DNA of 64,000 bases from Prochlorococcus sp. AG-409-F19 (GCA_003215795.1 QCJV01000001.1:84548-148547); one strand, 5' to 3'; shown: positions 36,319 through 45,949, counted from the first letter of the stretch. The notes: generated by a model not told the origin, from the letters alone. Numbers and translations are program-made.

Positions 36319-37392
36319 TCAAAATGGCGGATTAGTTTTATAGAGGAGGTTTGACTGATCTAAAGGATGCCTTGCTGAAACACCAAGTTCTAGAGAACTA
36401 GACCTTGGTCCTGATCTTAAGCGTAACAATGCAGCAGTGCCTATCATTGCTGCATTATCTGTACAAAAGCTTTTTGGGGCCATATATATACTTATCAAGT
36501 TCTCAGAAGCTTTTCGAAACATCATTTCTCTTAATCGGTTATTGGCTGCCACACCGCCTACCAATACTAAGGAATTAAGTTCATTTTCAGTAGCACATTT
36601 GATACTTCTCTCTACCAAGACTTCCGCAACTACATTTTCAAAGCTAGCCGCAAGATTGGCTAAAGGAAGTTCTAGGCCCAATGAATTAAGACGTTCAACT
36701 TGGCGTGAAACAGCTGTTTTTAAACCACTAAATGAAAAATCGTAAGGGAAAAAGCCTCCTTCAGGGTTCGAAACTCTCCCTTTTGGGAAAGCAAAAGACT
36801 TAGGCTCTCCTTTATCTGCTAATTTCTCAATCTCTGGTCCTCCCGGATACGATAGTCCTAATAATCTCGCAACCTTATCAAAAGCTTCTCCAGCTGCATC
36901 ATCATGACTACGGCCAAGCCTGGTATAACACAAATCTGTATCAACTTTAATTAATTCTGTGTGCCCTCCACTGACCAATAATACTAAGTAAGGAGGTGAT
37001 GGAACAGACTCAGAAAGAAAAACCGACGAAAGATGCCCCTCTAAATGATGAATACCTAAAAAAGGACGATTATAAAGGCAGGCCAATGTTCTAGCTGTTA
37101 TCGATCCAACCAAAAGAGCACCTGTCAGTCCAGGGGTTACTGTTGCTGCTATTGCATTTACCTTAGAAATACTTATTCCTGATTGATCTATTGCTTTTTC
37201 TAGAAGAAAAGGCATTTTTTCAAGATGTCTTCTTGAAGCTATTTCTGGAACAACCCCTCCCCATTGAGAGTGTTCATCAGCTTGCGAAGCAATGCAATTC
37301 GCCAAAATTTGGAACTTATCCTCATGAAATTGGACAACTGCTACGGCTGTCTCGTCACAACTTGTTTCGAGGGCAAGTACTGTGTGCGTCAT
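36319..37392 (-). CDS. tsaD: tRNA N6-threonylcarbamoyladenosine synthase TsaD
   Basis: Transfers threonylcarbamoyl to A37 of tRNAs that read ANN codons. 357 residues with the ASKHA-fold start [16 protein letters not shown] (~4-19). The iron-binding pair is in [14 protein letters not shown] (~110-123). Also seen are SGGHTELI, a [28 protein letters not shown] segment (~165-190) and a C-terminal [18 protein letters not shown] with a conserved Asp. It is divergent from psaF, with ~75 bp between the starts. Confidence 0.96.
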   Translation of the reverse strand: MTHTVLALETSCDETAVAVVQFHEDKFQILANCIASQADEHSQWGGVVPEIASRRHLEKMPFLLEKAIDQSGISISKVNAIAATVTPGLTGALLVGSITARTLACLYNRPFLGIHHLEGHLSSVFLSESVPSPPYLVLLVSGGHTELIKVDTDLCYTRLGRSHDDAAGEAFDKVARLLGLSYPGGPEIEKLADKGEPKSFAFPKGRVSNPEGGFFPYDFSFSGLKTAVSRQVERLNSLGLELPLANLAASFENVVAEVLVERSIKCATENELNSLVLVGGVAANNRLREMMFRKASENLISIYMAPKSFCTDNAAMIGTAALLRLRSGPRSSSLELGVSARHPLDQSNLLYKTNPPF

Positions 37393-37423
37393 TTAGGCGT
37401 ATCTCATTTAACTTAGTGGTAGT

Positions 37424-37460
37424 GAATCCTGTTCTTATAGGACAGGTTAAATAAGGATTC
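37424..37460 (+). promoter_or_regulatory. Two mutually exclusive pairings over the psaF ribosome-binding site
   Basis: GAATCCT (37424-37430) can pair with AGGATTC (37454-37460), which covers the AAGG ribosome-binding site at 37453-37456. Alternatively CCTGTTCT (37428-37435) pairs with AGGACAGG (37439-37446), one G-T pair included, around a TAT loop. Both use CCT at 37428-37430, so they cannot form together. Such an arrangement could gate psaF translation. Confidence 0.45.
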
Positions 37461-37466
37461 GAACTA

Positions 37467-38021
37467 ATGCGTCGTCTCTTCTCAATTATTCTTTCTGCTT
37501 TCCTTCTTTTAGGCTTAGCACCTATTGCAAAAGCTGCAGCTGGTCCAGCTCTCAATGAAGACAGACCTTCTACTGAATTCAATGATTCTGGGTTAACTCT
37601 TTGCTCAGAAAATTCCCGTTTCCAAGAACGTGCCAGCGCTGCATCTACTGCAAAAGACATCGCCAGATTTGAGCGTTATAGCAAAGCATCGTGTGGTGAT
37701 GATGGCTTGCCTCATTTAATTCTTGGGGCAACTATTGAACCTTTTGGTGCTTTGGCTAATCGTGGACACGAAGGTGATCTATTAATTCCTGCTCATATCT
37801 TTATTTATGTAGCTGGAATCATTGGTTGGTCCGGGAGGGAATATCTAAGAGCGACCAAGCAACTTAAGAATCCTGCTGACAGCGAAATATTCATTGACTT
37901 TGCTTTAGCCAGGAAATGTCTAATAAAAGGTGCAGCATGGCCTGTTGAGGCAAACAAGCAAGGCAGGAGTGGTGATCTTCGCGAAAAAGATGAAAACATT
38001 ACGTTAAATGGTCCTCGCTAA
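37467..38021 (+). CDS. psaF: Photosystem I subunit III (plastocyanin-docking PsaF)
   Basis: Thylakoid protein of photosystem I at the lumenal side, near the electron-donor site. 184 residues with an N-terminal signal peptide (1-24, MRRLFSIILSAFLLLGLAPIAKA). The mature domain starts AAGPALNEDRPSTEFNDSGLTLCSENSRFQERA. A membrane helix runs at ~108-128 (HIFIYVAGIIGWSGREYLRA). Cys residues near 52 and 73 probably form a disulfide. psaJ follows after a hairpin. A possible riboregulator precedes the start codon. Confidence 0.97.
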   Translation: MRRLFSIILSAFLLLGLAPIAKAAAGPALNEDRPSTEFNDSGLTLCSENSRFQERASAASTAKDIARFERYSKASCGDDGLPHLILGATIEPFGALANRGHEGDLLIPAHIFIYVAGIIGWSGREYLRATKQLKNPADSEIFIDFALARKCLIKGAAWPVEANKQGRSGDLREKDENITLNGPR

Positions 38022-38046
38022 AAGAAAGGTCCTTTGACCTTTCTTT
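38021..38046 (+). promoter_or_regulatory. 11-bp hairpin between psaF and psaJ
   Basis: AAAGAAAGGTC (38021-38031) pairs perfectly with GACCTTTCTTT (38036-38046) around a CTTT loop. It starts at the psaF stop codon and ends 28 bp before psaJ. No U tract follows, so it more likely stabilises or cuts the mRNA, or attenuates psaJ, than ends transcription. Confidence 0.6.
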
Positions 38047-38074
38047 AAAAAAGCTTTTCATCTACTAATTCATC

Positions 38075-38206
38075 ATGTTCAAAGTTTTCCAAACAAAATT
38101 ATTCAGATCAGCTCCTGTAGTTGGTTCCCTCTGGGTTCTCCTGACAGCAGGTATCCTTGTTGAATGGCAAAGATTTTTTCCAGATCTACTCTTCCACCCT
38201 ATGTAA
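38075..38206 (+). CDS. psaJ: Photosystem I subunit IX (PsaJ)
   Basis: Tiny one-helix subunit of photosystem I, adjacent to PsaF. 43 residues from ATG 38075 to TAA at 38204-38206: [20 protein letters not shown], then a membrane helix [15 protein letters not shown] and the ending PDLLFHPM. The Glu/Trp in VEW and the short lumenal end match the family. It lies 53 bp behind psaF, the usual order. The run of a perfect 15-bp hairpin begins 20 bp after its stop. Confidence 0.96.
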   Translation: MFKVFQTKLFRSAPVVGSLWVLLTAGILVEWQRFFPDLLFHPM

Positions 38207-38225
38207 ATCAATTTTAAATTTTGAG

Positions 38226-38262
38226 AAATAAGAAGACTAACTTTTCATTAGTCTTCTTATTT
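38226..38262. terminator. Perfect 15-bp hairpin shared by psaJ and gmk
   Basis: AAATAAGAAGACTAA (38226-38240) pairs without error with TTAGTCTTCTTATTT (38248-38262) around the loop CTTTTCA. It sits in the psaJ 3' flank, and on the other strand it covers the last codons and stop of gmk. It is a good bidirectional terminator or 3'-end-stabilising element. Confidence 0.75.
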
Positions 38263-38794
38263 CATATAAAGCAGTATCTATATCGTCATTAATTACTATT
38301 GCGTCAAATTCCGACTTGGCATTTATCTCGCATTTAGCCCGTTCTAAACGGAGATTAATGTCATTTTCAGAATCTGTTGCTCTTCCTCTAATTCTTTTCT
38401 CAAGCTCTGTAAAACTTGGGGGAGCTATAAATATTTGGAAAGCATCTTTAAATGTTTTACGAATCTGCCGAGCCCCATCTAATTCAATCTCAAGTAAAAC
38501 CTTTTTACCAAGTGATAATTGTTTTTGAACTTCAGCTCTAGGAGTCCCATATAAATTCCCAGCAAATTCAGCCCATTCTAAAAAACCATCTTCTTTAATT
38601 AAATTCTTAAAATCTTTTTGCTTTAAAAAAAAATAGTGCTTACCATCTATTTCCCCCTCTCTAGGAGAACGAGTGGTTGCAGAAATAGAAAGCCAAATGT
38701 TCTTATCTTCTTCTATCAATTTCTTCACCAGTGTTCCTTTCCCCACGCCACTAGGTCCAGTAATCACTTTTAATCCATATTTGCACGTGTTCAT
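38237..38794 (-). CDS. gmk: Guanylate kinase
   Basis: Phosphorylates GMP to GDP with ATP. 185 residues, with the P-loop GPSGVGKGT at 12-20, the GMP-binding [18 protein letters not shown] (~40-57) and the lid-region [17 protein letters not shown]. The C-terminus ends in MKS, and its last eight codons are inside the 15-bp hairpin that also bounds psaJ. It is divergent from the NFACT gene and convergent with psaFJ. Confidence 0.96.
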   Translation of the reverse strand: MNTCKYGLKVITGPSGVGKGTLVKKLIEEDKNIWLSISATTRSPREGEIDGKHYFFLKQKDFKNLIKEDGFLEWAEFAGNLYGTPRAEVQKQLSLGKKVLLEIELDGARQIRKTFKDAFQIFIAPPSFTELEKRIRGRATDSENDINLRLERAKCEINAKSEFDAIVINDDIDTALYEIRRLMKS

Positions 38795-38830
38795 AGAATT
38801 GATCCAATTTCAGTCAAAGACTAGCTAAAG

Positions 38831-40576
38831 ATGGCTAATAACAATCATCAAGAAAAAAATCAGACTAAGCCAAGATTGCAAACGATGGACATCACATCTT
38901 TAAAAGCTGTTCTCGCAGATTTACGAAAGAAAATAGTTCCTGGTCGATTCGAAAAAATCCAACAACTAGACAACTCCACACTTCAAATTTTATTGCGAGG
39001 ATTAGAGGGTTTAATTTGGATTGAACTTAGTTGGGATTCAGATTCAGCAAGAATTGTAGAAATAAAGGCTCCTAAACAGATCGAAGGGGAAAGCACTCTC
39101 AGTAAACAGATCAGATATGGTCTACGAGGAATGGCGCTAATCGAATTAAAACAACAAGGTTTTGATCGAGTAGTTGAGTTGGGGTTTTCCTTTAGGCCAA
39201 ATGAAGTAATCAAAAAACACTTACTCTTAGAAATAATGGGGAGACACAGCAATATCTTGTTTTTAGATGAGAAAAAACAAGTAATAACTTTAGGAAAACA
39301 AATACGTAATAATAAATCTCGTTTAAGACCTATCAGTACTGGTGACACTTATCTCCCTCCTCCTTCGTTGCAGGGAATAAAACCTAAAAAAGATGACGTA
39401 TTTAAAAAGTGGCGTAACAGTCTTTTAATTCTTCCAGTAACACTAAAGGAAGCGTTAAAAAGAACCTTCCAAGGAATTAGTCCTGCATTTATTCTTCAAT
39501 TAGCCAGTGAAGATAAAGATTCTGCCAATAGGCTTGTTAACATGCCAGTTCAACAATTAACAGAGAAAGAATGGGAGAATCTATTTTCTCGTTGGACCAT
39601 GTGGTTAAAAACCATAGAAGAAGAAAAATTCTGCCTATCTTTCAACGGTCCTACCCCTTATAGGGTATGGGGTGAAAAGCTATCTGAAAAGGAGCATAAA
39701 GAAAGCATTAGTCTTCAACTAGGTCATTACTACAAGACATATTTAACCAAAGAGCATCTCAATGTTGCATTAATAACACTATGCAAAGACCTAAAAAGAA
39801 AGAGAGATAATGAAGAAAAAGAATTAAAAAAACAAGAGAATCTATATTTTAAGATATCAGAGATAAAGTCTCTAAAACTACTTGCTGACAATATCCTTTC
39901 CAAAACCAATCCCAGCAAAAGTGATATAAAAAAAGCTCAAGAATTATATACAAAAGTAAAGAAGCTTCGCAGATCAAAAACAATTTTAATAGAAAGAATT
40001 GAATTTCATAAGAAGAGAATTAATTTCATAAATGAAACGGATTTGTTTCTTAACTTTATAATTAATGACCAAAATAGAGATGATGCCGAAAAACTAGAAA
40101 GTATACGAAGCCTAAAAGAAGATTTGGAAGAGTTCATTTTAGGAAAGCGTCAAAACAAATCAAATAGACCAAATAAGAAAGACAAGTCAGTCAAGATCCT
40201 TCGAATAAGAAGTCCAAATGGACTAGAGATACAAATAGGGAGAAATCATCAGCAAAACGAATCTATTAGTATTAAGAATGCTAAGAAAGGGGATATATGG
40301 TTTCATGTTCAAGAGTGTCCTGGTAGTCACGTAGTTATAAAGGCTGCCCATGGAAAACTAGAGGACCTCGACATAGATGTCGCTGCTAATTTGGCTGCTT
40401 TTTTTAGTAAAGCCAAGCAAAATAAAAATGTTTCAGTTTTAATGGCCCCAACAAATAGACTTCAGAAACTCAAAGGTGCCGCACCAGGAATGGTCATTCC
40501 TAAGGAAATCAAAGTTGTATGGGGCTGCCCTTCAGATGGTCAACACTATCTTGAGGAATCAACTAAAAATGCATAG
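38831..40576 (+). CDS. NFACT-family protein (RqcH/FbpA-like)
   Basis: Homologue of bacterial RqcH, which binds stalled 50S subunits and adds alanine tails to stuck peptides. 581 residues: an NFACT-N domain (~20-215; MDITSLKAVLADLRKKIVPG), coiled-coil middle (~330-420; RKRDNEEKELKKQENLYF and SKSDIKKAQELYTKVKKL), and the NFACT-R domain at the C-terminus with GDIWFHVQECPGSHVVIKAAHG. A Lys-rich, tRNA-contacting DNA-like stretch is typical. The true start may be the Met of MDITSL; the first 18 residues are Asn/Lys-rich. Confidence 0.9.
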   Translation: MANNNHQEKNQTKPRLQTMDITSLKAVLADLRKKIVPGRFEKIQQLDNSTLQILLRGLEGLIWIELSWDSDSARIVEIKAPKQIEGESTLSKQIRYGLRGMALIELKQQGFDRVVELGFSFRPNEVIKKHLLLEIMGRHSNILFLDEKKQVITLGKQIRNNKSRLRPISTGDTYLPPPSLQGIKPKKDDVFKKWRNSLLILPVTLKEALKRTFQGISPAFILQLASEDKDSANRLVNMPVQQLTEKEWENLFSRWTMWLKTIEEEKFCLSFNGPTPYRVWGEKLSEKEHKESISLQLGHYYKTYLTKEHLNVALITLCKDLKRKRDNEEKELKKQENLYFKISEIKSLKLLADNILSKTNPSKSDIKKAQELYTKVKKLRRSKTILIERIEFHKKRINFINETDLFLNFIINDQNRDDAEKLESIRSLKEDLEEFILGKRQNKSNRPNKKDKSVKILRIRSPNGLEIQIGRNHQQNESISIKNAKKGDIWFHVQECPGSHVVIKAAHGKLEDLDIDVAANLAAFFSKAKQNKNVSVLMAPTNRLQKLKGAAPGMVIPKEIKVVWGCPSDGQHYLEESTKNA

Positions 40577-40613
40577 AATGCTTTATTATTTTTACCCAAG
40601 TGAATTGTTCTAA

Positions 40614-40883
40614 ATGTTTGAATTTCTTCTTGGATCACATACATTCCTTGGGAATCATAGTTTCGCGGAGTTTTTAGTAGGATATATATTTGGTGCTGCG
40701 TTAATAGTTGGCGCACCAACAGTTTTTCTTCTACTGGTTTTCATTAGTGCACTAATGAAAACCAATGGGAAAATGGGAGGCTATAAAGAATACGCAAATT
40801 ACGGGAAATCTTCCTTAAATGATTGTCCACCATTCATTCTTCCAGATCCAACCAACCCTCAATCAAAACTAAGCAAAAGTTAA
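40614..40883 (+). CDS. Small one-helix membrane protein, function unknown
   Basis: 89 residues. One hydrophobic stretch of ~27 residues (VGYIFGAALIVGAPTVFLLLVFISALM, ~23-49) is flanked by a polar N-terminus (MFEFLLGSHTFLGNHSFAEF). The soluble C-terminus is rich in Gly, Lys, Asn and Pro (MKTNGKMGGYKEYANYGKSS). The size and shape resemble small photosystem subunits, but I cannot match it to PsbX, PsbZ or any other. It lies 37 bp after the NFACT gene. Confidence 0.6.
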   Translation: MFEFLLGSHTFLGNHSFAEFLVGYIFGAALIVGAPTVFLLLVFISALMKTNGKMGGYKEYANYGKSSLNDCPPFILPDPTNPQSKLSKS

Positions 40884-41070
40884 AAAATAAATTTTTTAGC
40901 AATTTCTAAATATATATTGGTGAGATTAATTTTAAATACCTTATAGAAAGTAAATAAACTTAGATATAGTCAAATAAATCTCTTCTTAACTTCGATTTAA
41001 AAGAATGGTTATTACATCAATATCTTTAGGAGTTAGTAATTATTCATTAATTCTTTAAAGTGATAGAGAA
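40884..41070. other. A+T-rich spacer upstream of tatC
   Basis: No gene, RNA gene or strong hairpin is visible. It is A+T-rich and probably contains the tatC promoter. Confidence 0.4.
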
Positions 41071-41835
41071 ATGAAAAGTGAGCCTAAGCAGTCCAAGCAA
41101 ATGACATTGCTTGGACACCTTGAAGAACTTCGCGAAAGAGTTCTCAAAAGTCTGATTTCAATAGTGGTTGGAGCATTCCTTTGCCTTCTTTTTGTTAAGC
41201 CTCTTATAAGAATCCTAGAAGCCCCTGCTGGTTCAATTCGTTTTCTTCAACTTGCCCCAGGGGAGTTCCTTTTTGTCTCAATCAAAGTTGCTGGATATGC
41301 AGGATTAACTCTTGCCTTGCCATACATAGTTTTTCAAATTCTTTCTTTTATTATTCCAGGTCTTACAAAACGAGAAAAAAAACTGATTGCTCCTGCTGTC
41401 ACTGGTTCAGCAATTCTCTTCATAATAGGAATATTCTTCGCATGGTGGACCCTTGTTCCCGCAGCATTAAAATTTCTAGTGAATTTTGGATCAGATGTTG
41501 TCGAGCCACTTTGGTCAATTGAAAAATATCTAGATTTTGTCCTTTTATTGATGATTAGTACTGGTTTATCTTTTCAAATACCAATCCTCCAATTAATTCT
41601 GGGTGTTTTAGGTCTTATCAAATGGAAGCAAATGCTATCAGGATGGAGATGGATCTTAATGACATCAGCGATTGCAGGAGCGGTAATTACTCCGTCTACT
41701 GATCCAGTAACAATGTTGCTGCTTGCAGGTTCAATATCTTTTTTGTTTCTTCTTGGTATTTTACTAGTTGCAGTAGTTGATCAATTCAAAGAAGAAATTC
41801 CTCCAACCCCTCACCCGCCCTCAAAGGCAAGCTAA
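41071..41835 (+). CDS. tatC: Twin-arginine translocase subunit TatC
   Basis: Six-helix inner-membrane or thylakoid protein that recognises twin-arginine signals and exports folded proteins. 254 residues. The conserved N-terminal LLGHLEELRERVLKSLI (~13-29) and the LAPGEFLFVSIKVAGYAGLTLALPYIVFQILSFIIPGL segment (~67-104) are diagnostic. Several hydrophobic helices follow. Its client in this window is probably PetC (RRQF in the signal). Its last 50 bases overlap the tail of the convergent DUF3067 gene. Confidence 0.95.
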   Translation: MKSEPKQSKQMTLLGHLEELRERVLKSLISIVVGAFLCLLFVKPLIRILEAPAGSIRFLQLAPGEFLFVSIKVAGYAGLTLALPYIVFQILSFIIPGLTKREKKLIAPAVTGSAILFIIGIFFAWWTLVPAALKFLVNFGSDVVEPLWSIEKYLDFVLLLMISTGLSFQIPILQLILGVLGLIKWKQMLSGWRWILMTSAIAGAVITPSTDPVTMLLLAGSISFLFLLGILLVAVVDQFKEEIPPTPHPPSKAS

Positions 41836-42142
41836 GAGCCCTCCCCAACCTAGGCTTTCTATCTTGATTAAATAACCAAGTCCTAACTTCTGAAGTTTGA
41901 TCCAGCCTATTAATAATCTCAATTATTTTTGAAAGTTCTTCCCGGTACTCTTCTTCAGTCAAAGAGAAAGATTGTTGTTCAAGGTAACCCCACATAATTT
42001 GTAGAAAAAGACTTTTACCTTTAACCAAAAGTTTTAATTCATATGTAACCCCCCAACGTTTCCTAAGAAACCCCATAACTTCCTCAACTTCTAAGGGCTG
42101 AGAGGCTTTTCTAGAAATAGGCTTATCGATAAAATCAACCAA
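41786..42142 (-). CDS. DUF3067 family protein
   Basis: Small soluble protein of a family found in cyanobacteria and plastids; its function is not known to me. 118 residues with the family segment VEEVMGFLRKRWGVTYELKLLVKGKSLFLQIMWGYLEQQSFSLTEEEYREELSKIIEIINRL (~18-80). The basic C-terminus (VRTWLFNQDRKPRLGRALSLPL) overlaps tatC tail to tail by 50 bp. It is divergent from petC with ~87 bp between the starts. Confidence 0.85.
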   Translation of the reverse strand: MVDFIDKPISRKASQPLEVEEVMGFLRKRWGVTYELKLLVKGKSLFLQIMWGYLEQQSFSLTEEEYREELSKIIEIINRLDQTSEVRTWLFNQDRKPRLGRALSLPLRAGEGLEEFLL

Positions 42143-42228
42143 TCTTATTTAAATACCTGTTTTTTAAAGCAGGAGAGTACCTTTAAGGGTCATAATAGAA
42201 GAAATTATGAGCTGTGTGAACATCTGGC

Positions 42229-42765
42229 ATGACACAAATGAGTCCTAGCGATGTGCCCTCTATGGGGCGACGTCAGTTCATGAACTTTCTAACATTTGGC
42301 ACTGCAACTGGAGTTGCCTTGGGAGCACTCTATCCAGTTGCAAATTTCTTTATGCCCCTTAGAGCTGGTGGGGGAACTGGAGGGTCAACAGCTAAAGATG
42401 AACTTGGCAATGACGTTACTGCTAGTGGCTGGCTAGCCAGCCATCCTGCTGGAGACAGAAGTCTCGTTCAAGGTCTTAAAGGTGACCCCACTTACTTAAT
42501 TGTTGATGGAGATTCAGCAATAGGAAATTTTGGTATAAATGCAATATGTACTCATCTTGGATGTGTAGTTCCATGGAATAGTGGGGCAAATAAATACATC
42601 TGCCCATGCCACGGGAGTCAATATGATGCAAATGGAAAAGTTGTTAGAGGACCTGCTCCACTCTCTCTAGCTTTAACTCACGTAGACATAGAAGATGACA
42701 ATGTATTAATCAGTCAGTGGACTGAAGCAGATTTTCGAACTGGTGAGAACCCTTGGTGGGCATAA
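42229..42765 (+). CDS. petC: Cytochrome b6f Rieske iron-sulfur protein
   Basis: Electron carrier of the cytochrome b6f complex with a 2Fe-2S cluster. 178 residues. The twin-arginine RRQFMNF at 13-19 precedes a membrane helix (~22-42). Cluster ligands are in CTHLGC (107-112) and CPCHGS (125-130). The Gly-rich hinge [13 protein letters not shown] lies near 43-57. It starts just 3 bp ahead of the petA open frame, and its export probably needs TatC, encoded 400 bp upstream. Confidence 0.97.
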   Translation: MTQMSPSDVPSMGRRQFMNFLTFGTATGVALGALYPVANFFMPLRAGGGTGGSTAKDELGNDVTASGWLASHPAGDRSLVQGLKGDPTYLIVDGDSAIGNFGINAICTHLGCVVPWNSGANKYICPCHGSQYDANGKVVRGPAPLSLALTHVDIEDDNVLISQWTEADFRTGENPWWA

Positions 42766-42816
42766 CCTTTGTACCAATCCATCACTTGTTTTTTTAGCAA
42801 TCATTCAATCAACATC

Positions 42817-43749
42817 ATGCGTCGCATACTTAATTTCCTCCTAGGCTCTTTACTTTTTGGTCTTTCTTTAATAATTTCACCATCTACAACCTGGGCTTAT
42901 CCTTTTTGGGCACAACAAAATTATGAAAACCCTCGAGAAGCAACTGGGAAATTAGTTTGTGCAAACTGTCATCTTGCAAAAATGACTACACAAGTTGAAG
43001 TGCCACAATCGGTAGGTGCTGATAGTGTCTTCAAAGCTACCGTTAAGATTCCTTATAAGCCTGGAACTGAAGAGATAGGTGCTGATGGCAGCAAGGTGCC
43101 TTTACAGGTAGGAGCAGTAGTTATTCTTCCAGATGGATTTAAGCTTGCACCTCAAGATAGATGGAGTGAGAAAATAAAAGAAGAAACCAAAGGCGTATAT
43201 TTCACTCAATACAGTGAAGAGAAAGATAATATTATCCTCGTAGGTCCTCTTCCTGGCGATCAAAATAAAGAAATAGTTTTCCCAATTCTTTCACCTGACC
43301 CAGCGACAAACAAAGACATCCATTTTGGAAAGTATTCAATCAATATTGGAGGGAATAGGGGAAGAGGGCAAGTTTATCCCACTGGAGAAAAAAGCAATAA
43401 TTCTCTTTTTACAGCACAAAAATCAGGAACAATTTCTTTAATTGAAGCTGGAGAAGATGGCTCTACTAATGTCACAATCCAAACCAAAGAAGATGGTCAA
43501 ATAATAGAAACTATTCCTGTAGGCCCATCTTTGCTAGTGAAAGAGGGCGATCAAATAAAGGCTGGGGCTCCATTGACAAATGATCCTAATGTAGGTGGTT
43601 TCGGGCAGCTTGATACAGAAGTTGTACTTCAAAGTCCTGCCAGGGTACTTGGTCTTATAGCATTCTTTGCTGGTGTTGCTTTAACTCAGATACTACTTGT
43701 TCTGAAAAAGAAGCAAGTTGAGAAAGTACAGGCTGCTAATGGTATCTAA
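42817..43749 (+). CDS. petA: Apocytochrome f
   Basis: The c-type heme subunit of the b6f complex that passes electrons to plastocyanin. 310 residues from ATG 42817, which I prefer to the upstream ATG 42769 because it begins with a good signal peptide (1-27). The mature start YPFWAQQNY (Tyr28 as axial heme ligand) and the heme-binding CANCH (48-52) follow. A C-terminal membrane helix (~275-295) ends in KKKQVEK. It follows petC directly as one operon. Confidence 0.97.
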   Translation: MRRILNFLLGSLLFGLSLIISPSTTWAYPFWAQQNYENPREATGKLVCANCHLAKMTTQVEVPQSVGADSVFKATVKIPYKPGTEEIGADGSKVPLQVGAVVILPDGFKLAPQDRWSEKIKEETKGVYFTQYSEEKDNIILVGPLPGDQNKEIVFPILSPDPATNKDIHFGKYSINIGGNRGRGQVYPTGEKSNNSLFTAQKSGTISLIEAGEDGSTNVTIQTKEDGQIIETIPVGPSLLVKEGDQIKAGAPLTNDPNVGGFGQLDTEVVLQSPARVLGLIAFFAGVALTQILLVLKKKQVEKVQAANGI

Positions 43750-43780
43750 GTCTTAGAAGTATATAAATCAATAAATATAG

Positions 43781-44692
43781 ATGGTAGAGTTAATCGCGTA
43801 TTTAGTCTCACCAGGTTCTGAATTAATAAGTATAGGGCCGTTAGTTTTTAGATGGTATGGAATACTAATCGCAATAGCAGTATTTATTGGTCTCAATCTT
43901 TCAACCTACCTAGCAAAGTTTAAGGGCATAAGCAAAGACTTTTTCAACGACCTATTACCATGGCTAGTTTTAAGTTCAATTTTGGGAGCTAGAATTTATT
44001 ATGTTTTATTTGAATGGCGAAACTTTAATGGAATTAATTTTTGGAGTTCAATAAATCTATTTCACCTTAAATTCCCCCTCCCAAGATTTCTAGAGATCTG
44101 GGGAGGGGGAATTGCGATTCATGGTGCCTTGATAATGGGAACAATCTCAGTTTTATTTTTTTGCCGCAGAAAAAAAGAAAGTTTTTGGGATGTTTTAGAT
44201 GCGCTATTACCCTCTGTAGCGCTAGGGCAAGCAATAGGTCGATGGGGAAATTTCTTTAACAATGAAGCCTTTGGTTTGCCAACAGATCTTCCCTGGAAGT
44301 TATTTATTCCTCCAATTTCCAGGCCTGAAATTTTCTATGATCAAAGTTTTTTCCACCCAACATTCCTTTATGAATCGGTTTGGAATCTATGTGTTTTTTT
44401 CGTACTGATTTTATTATTTAGATTAAATATCAAAGGTTTTATCAGACTTCCATCTGGAGCCTTAAGTTGCATATATATTATTAGTTATAGCATTGGTAGA
44501 TTCTTTGTTGAAGGGTTAAGAACAGACCCACTTTGCTTAAGCTCAATTCCTCCTTTTTGCGAAGGGGGTTTCCGAATTGCACAAATTGTAAGCTTTCTTA
44601 TGATTTGCTTAGGAAGTTTTGGACTTTGTTGGATTTATCAGAAAAAAAGAAAAATGCCACCCCTAGGTGTTATTAAAAAATGGAAAAACTGA
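43781..44692 (+). CDS. lgt: Prolipoprotein diacylglyceryl transferase
   Basis: Membrane enzyme that adds diacylglycerol to the Cys of prolipoproteins. 303 residues and about seven helices. Signatures are [28 protein letters not shown] (~68-78), [15 protein letters not shown] (~104-118) and [17 protein letters not shown] (~146-162). It starts 31 bp after petA and overlaps the cobM start by 13 bases, so all four genes from petC may be one unit. Confidence 0.94.
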   Translation: MVELIAYLVSPGSELISIGPLVFRWYGILIAIAVFIGLNLSTYLAKFKGISKDFFNDLLPWLVLSSILGARIYYVLFEWRNFNGINFWSSINLFHLKFPLPRFLEIWGGGIAIHGALIMGTISVLFFCRRKKESFWDVLDALLPSVALGQAIGRWGNFFNNEAFGLPTDLPWKLFIPPISRPEIFYDQSFFHPTFLYESVWNLCVFFVLILLFRLNIKGFIRLPSGALSCIYIISYSIGRFFVEGLRTDPLCLSSIPPFCEGGFRIAQIVSFLMICLGSFGLCWIYQKKRKMPPLGVIKKWKN

Positions 44693-45441
44693 ATCCCATC
44701 TCAATAGTTGGAGCCGGTCCAGGAGCCATAGATTTGTTAACTATAAGAGCATTAGATAGAATCAAAAATGCTGACGTTCTAATCTGGACAGATTCCTTAA
44801 TTTCGCCTGATATTGCAGAACTAACAAGCAAAGATTGTGAAAAATTCAAAACAAGTTCTTTAACGCTTGAACAAATCCTGGAACTGCTGATCTCAAAAGC
44901 AAAACAAGGCCGGAAAGTAGTAAGGTTGCACGATGGTGATCCATGCTTATACGGAGCGATATCAGAACAAATATGTGGGCTTGCCGACGAAGGAGTCGAA
45001 GTTGAAGTAATCCCAGGGATCAGCGCATACCAAGCAACTGCTGCTGAATTACAAAAAGAACTAACTATTCCTGGAATTGTTCAAACAATAGTTCTGAGTA
45101 GAACGAATGGGAGAACACAAGTACCAGAGTCAGAAAATCTTGAAAACCTTTCAAAGATAGGAGCTTCTTTATGCCTTTACCTAAGTGCAAGGCATATCGA
45201 AGAGGTCCAGAAAAATTTATTGCGACATTATCAAGAAGACACGCCTGTGGCAATTGCACATAGGGTTACTTGGCAAGACCAATGGTTAAAAATAGTTCCC
45301 TTAAAGAACCTAGCTTTAGAATCCAGAAAAAAAGGGCTTTTTAGAACTACTCTTTATATCATCAGTCCTGCATTGAAATCACATGACCAACGTTCAAACC
45401 TATATCATAAGTCCCATAAACATTTATTTAGAAGCAAATAA
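44680..45441 (+). CDS. cobM: Precorrin-4 C11-methyltransferase
   Basis: SAM-dependent methylase of cobalamin synthesis. 253 residues with the tetrapyrrole-methylase core: [30 protein letters not shown] (~7-36), [16 protein letters not shown] (~87-102) and [23 protein letters not shown] (~110-132). ATG 44680 overlaps the lgt end. cobK, in the same pathway, lies 38 kb upstream. No cobalamin riboswitch precedes either gene that I can see. Confidence 0.92.
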   Translation: MEKLNPISIVGAGPGAIDLLTIRALDRIKNADVLIWTDSLISPDIAELTSKDCEKFKTSSLTLEQILELLISKAKQGRKVVRLHDGDPCLYGAISEQICGLADEGVEVEVIPGISAYQATAAELQKELTIPGIVQTIVLSRTNGRTQVPESENLENLSKIGASLCLYLSARHIEEVQKNLLRHYQEDTPVAIAHRVTWQDQWLKIVPLKNLALESRKKGLFRTTLYIISPALKSHDQRSNLYHKSHKHLFRSK

Positions 45442-45900
45442 ATGGTAGATTACAGAAATAGCCAAGACCGTTTAGACGTGCTGTCTAATATCAACAAAAA
45501 TTTTAAACCCATAGGACTTGCAATAAAAAAAGCTAGGGAAGAGCAGAATATATCACTCGTTTTTTTATCAAAGGCCCTGAAAATCAGTGAAGATTACTTA
45601 ATGGCTATAGAGAAAGGAGATAAAAGTTCTTTACCAGAGCCAGTTTATGTAAAAGCAATGTTAAGGAAGATATTTGAAAGGCTTAATATTGAAACACTTG
45701 ATTCAGAAGATCTCCTTAACAACAAAGAAGAAGGGAGTTCTTCCAAGAAGGGGACCAAGGAAAGTTCAAATAAAGGATTTTATATAATGACTATATTATT
45801 ATCATTACTTGCAATAATTCTTGGAGCATATTCAGCTAGATTTGTTCTTAAATACAACTTAGAGTTAAGTAACAACCAAGAGAATGTTTCCGCTCTTTAA
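45442..45900 (+). CDS. Short RodZ-like HTH membrane protein
   Basis: 152 residues. A helix-turn-helix of the RodZ kind occupies ~24-85 (IGLAIKKAREEQNISLVFLSKALKISEDYLMAIEKGD). A low-complexity Ser/Lys linker (~95-112) and a membrane helix (~114-133, YIMTILLSLLAIILGAYSARF) follow. The short C-terminus has 18 residues, so the periplasmic domain of full RodZ is absent. RodZ anchors MreB in cell-shape control; this short form may do only part of that. It starts immediately after the cobM stop. Confidence 0.75.
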   Translation: MVDYRNSQDRLDVLSNINKNFKPIGLAIKKAREEQNISLVFLSKALKISEDYLMAIEKGDKSSLPEPVYVKAMLRKIFERLNIETLDSEDLLNNKEEGSSSKKGTKESSNKGFYIMTILLSLLAIILGAYSARFVLKYNLELSNNQENVSAL

Positions 45901-45949
45901 TACAATAACAATTCTCTCAATCTAATAAAAATAGTATAAAATTTCAAAT

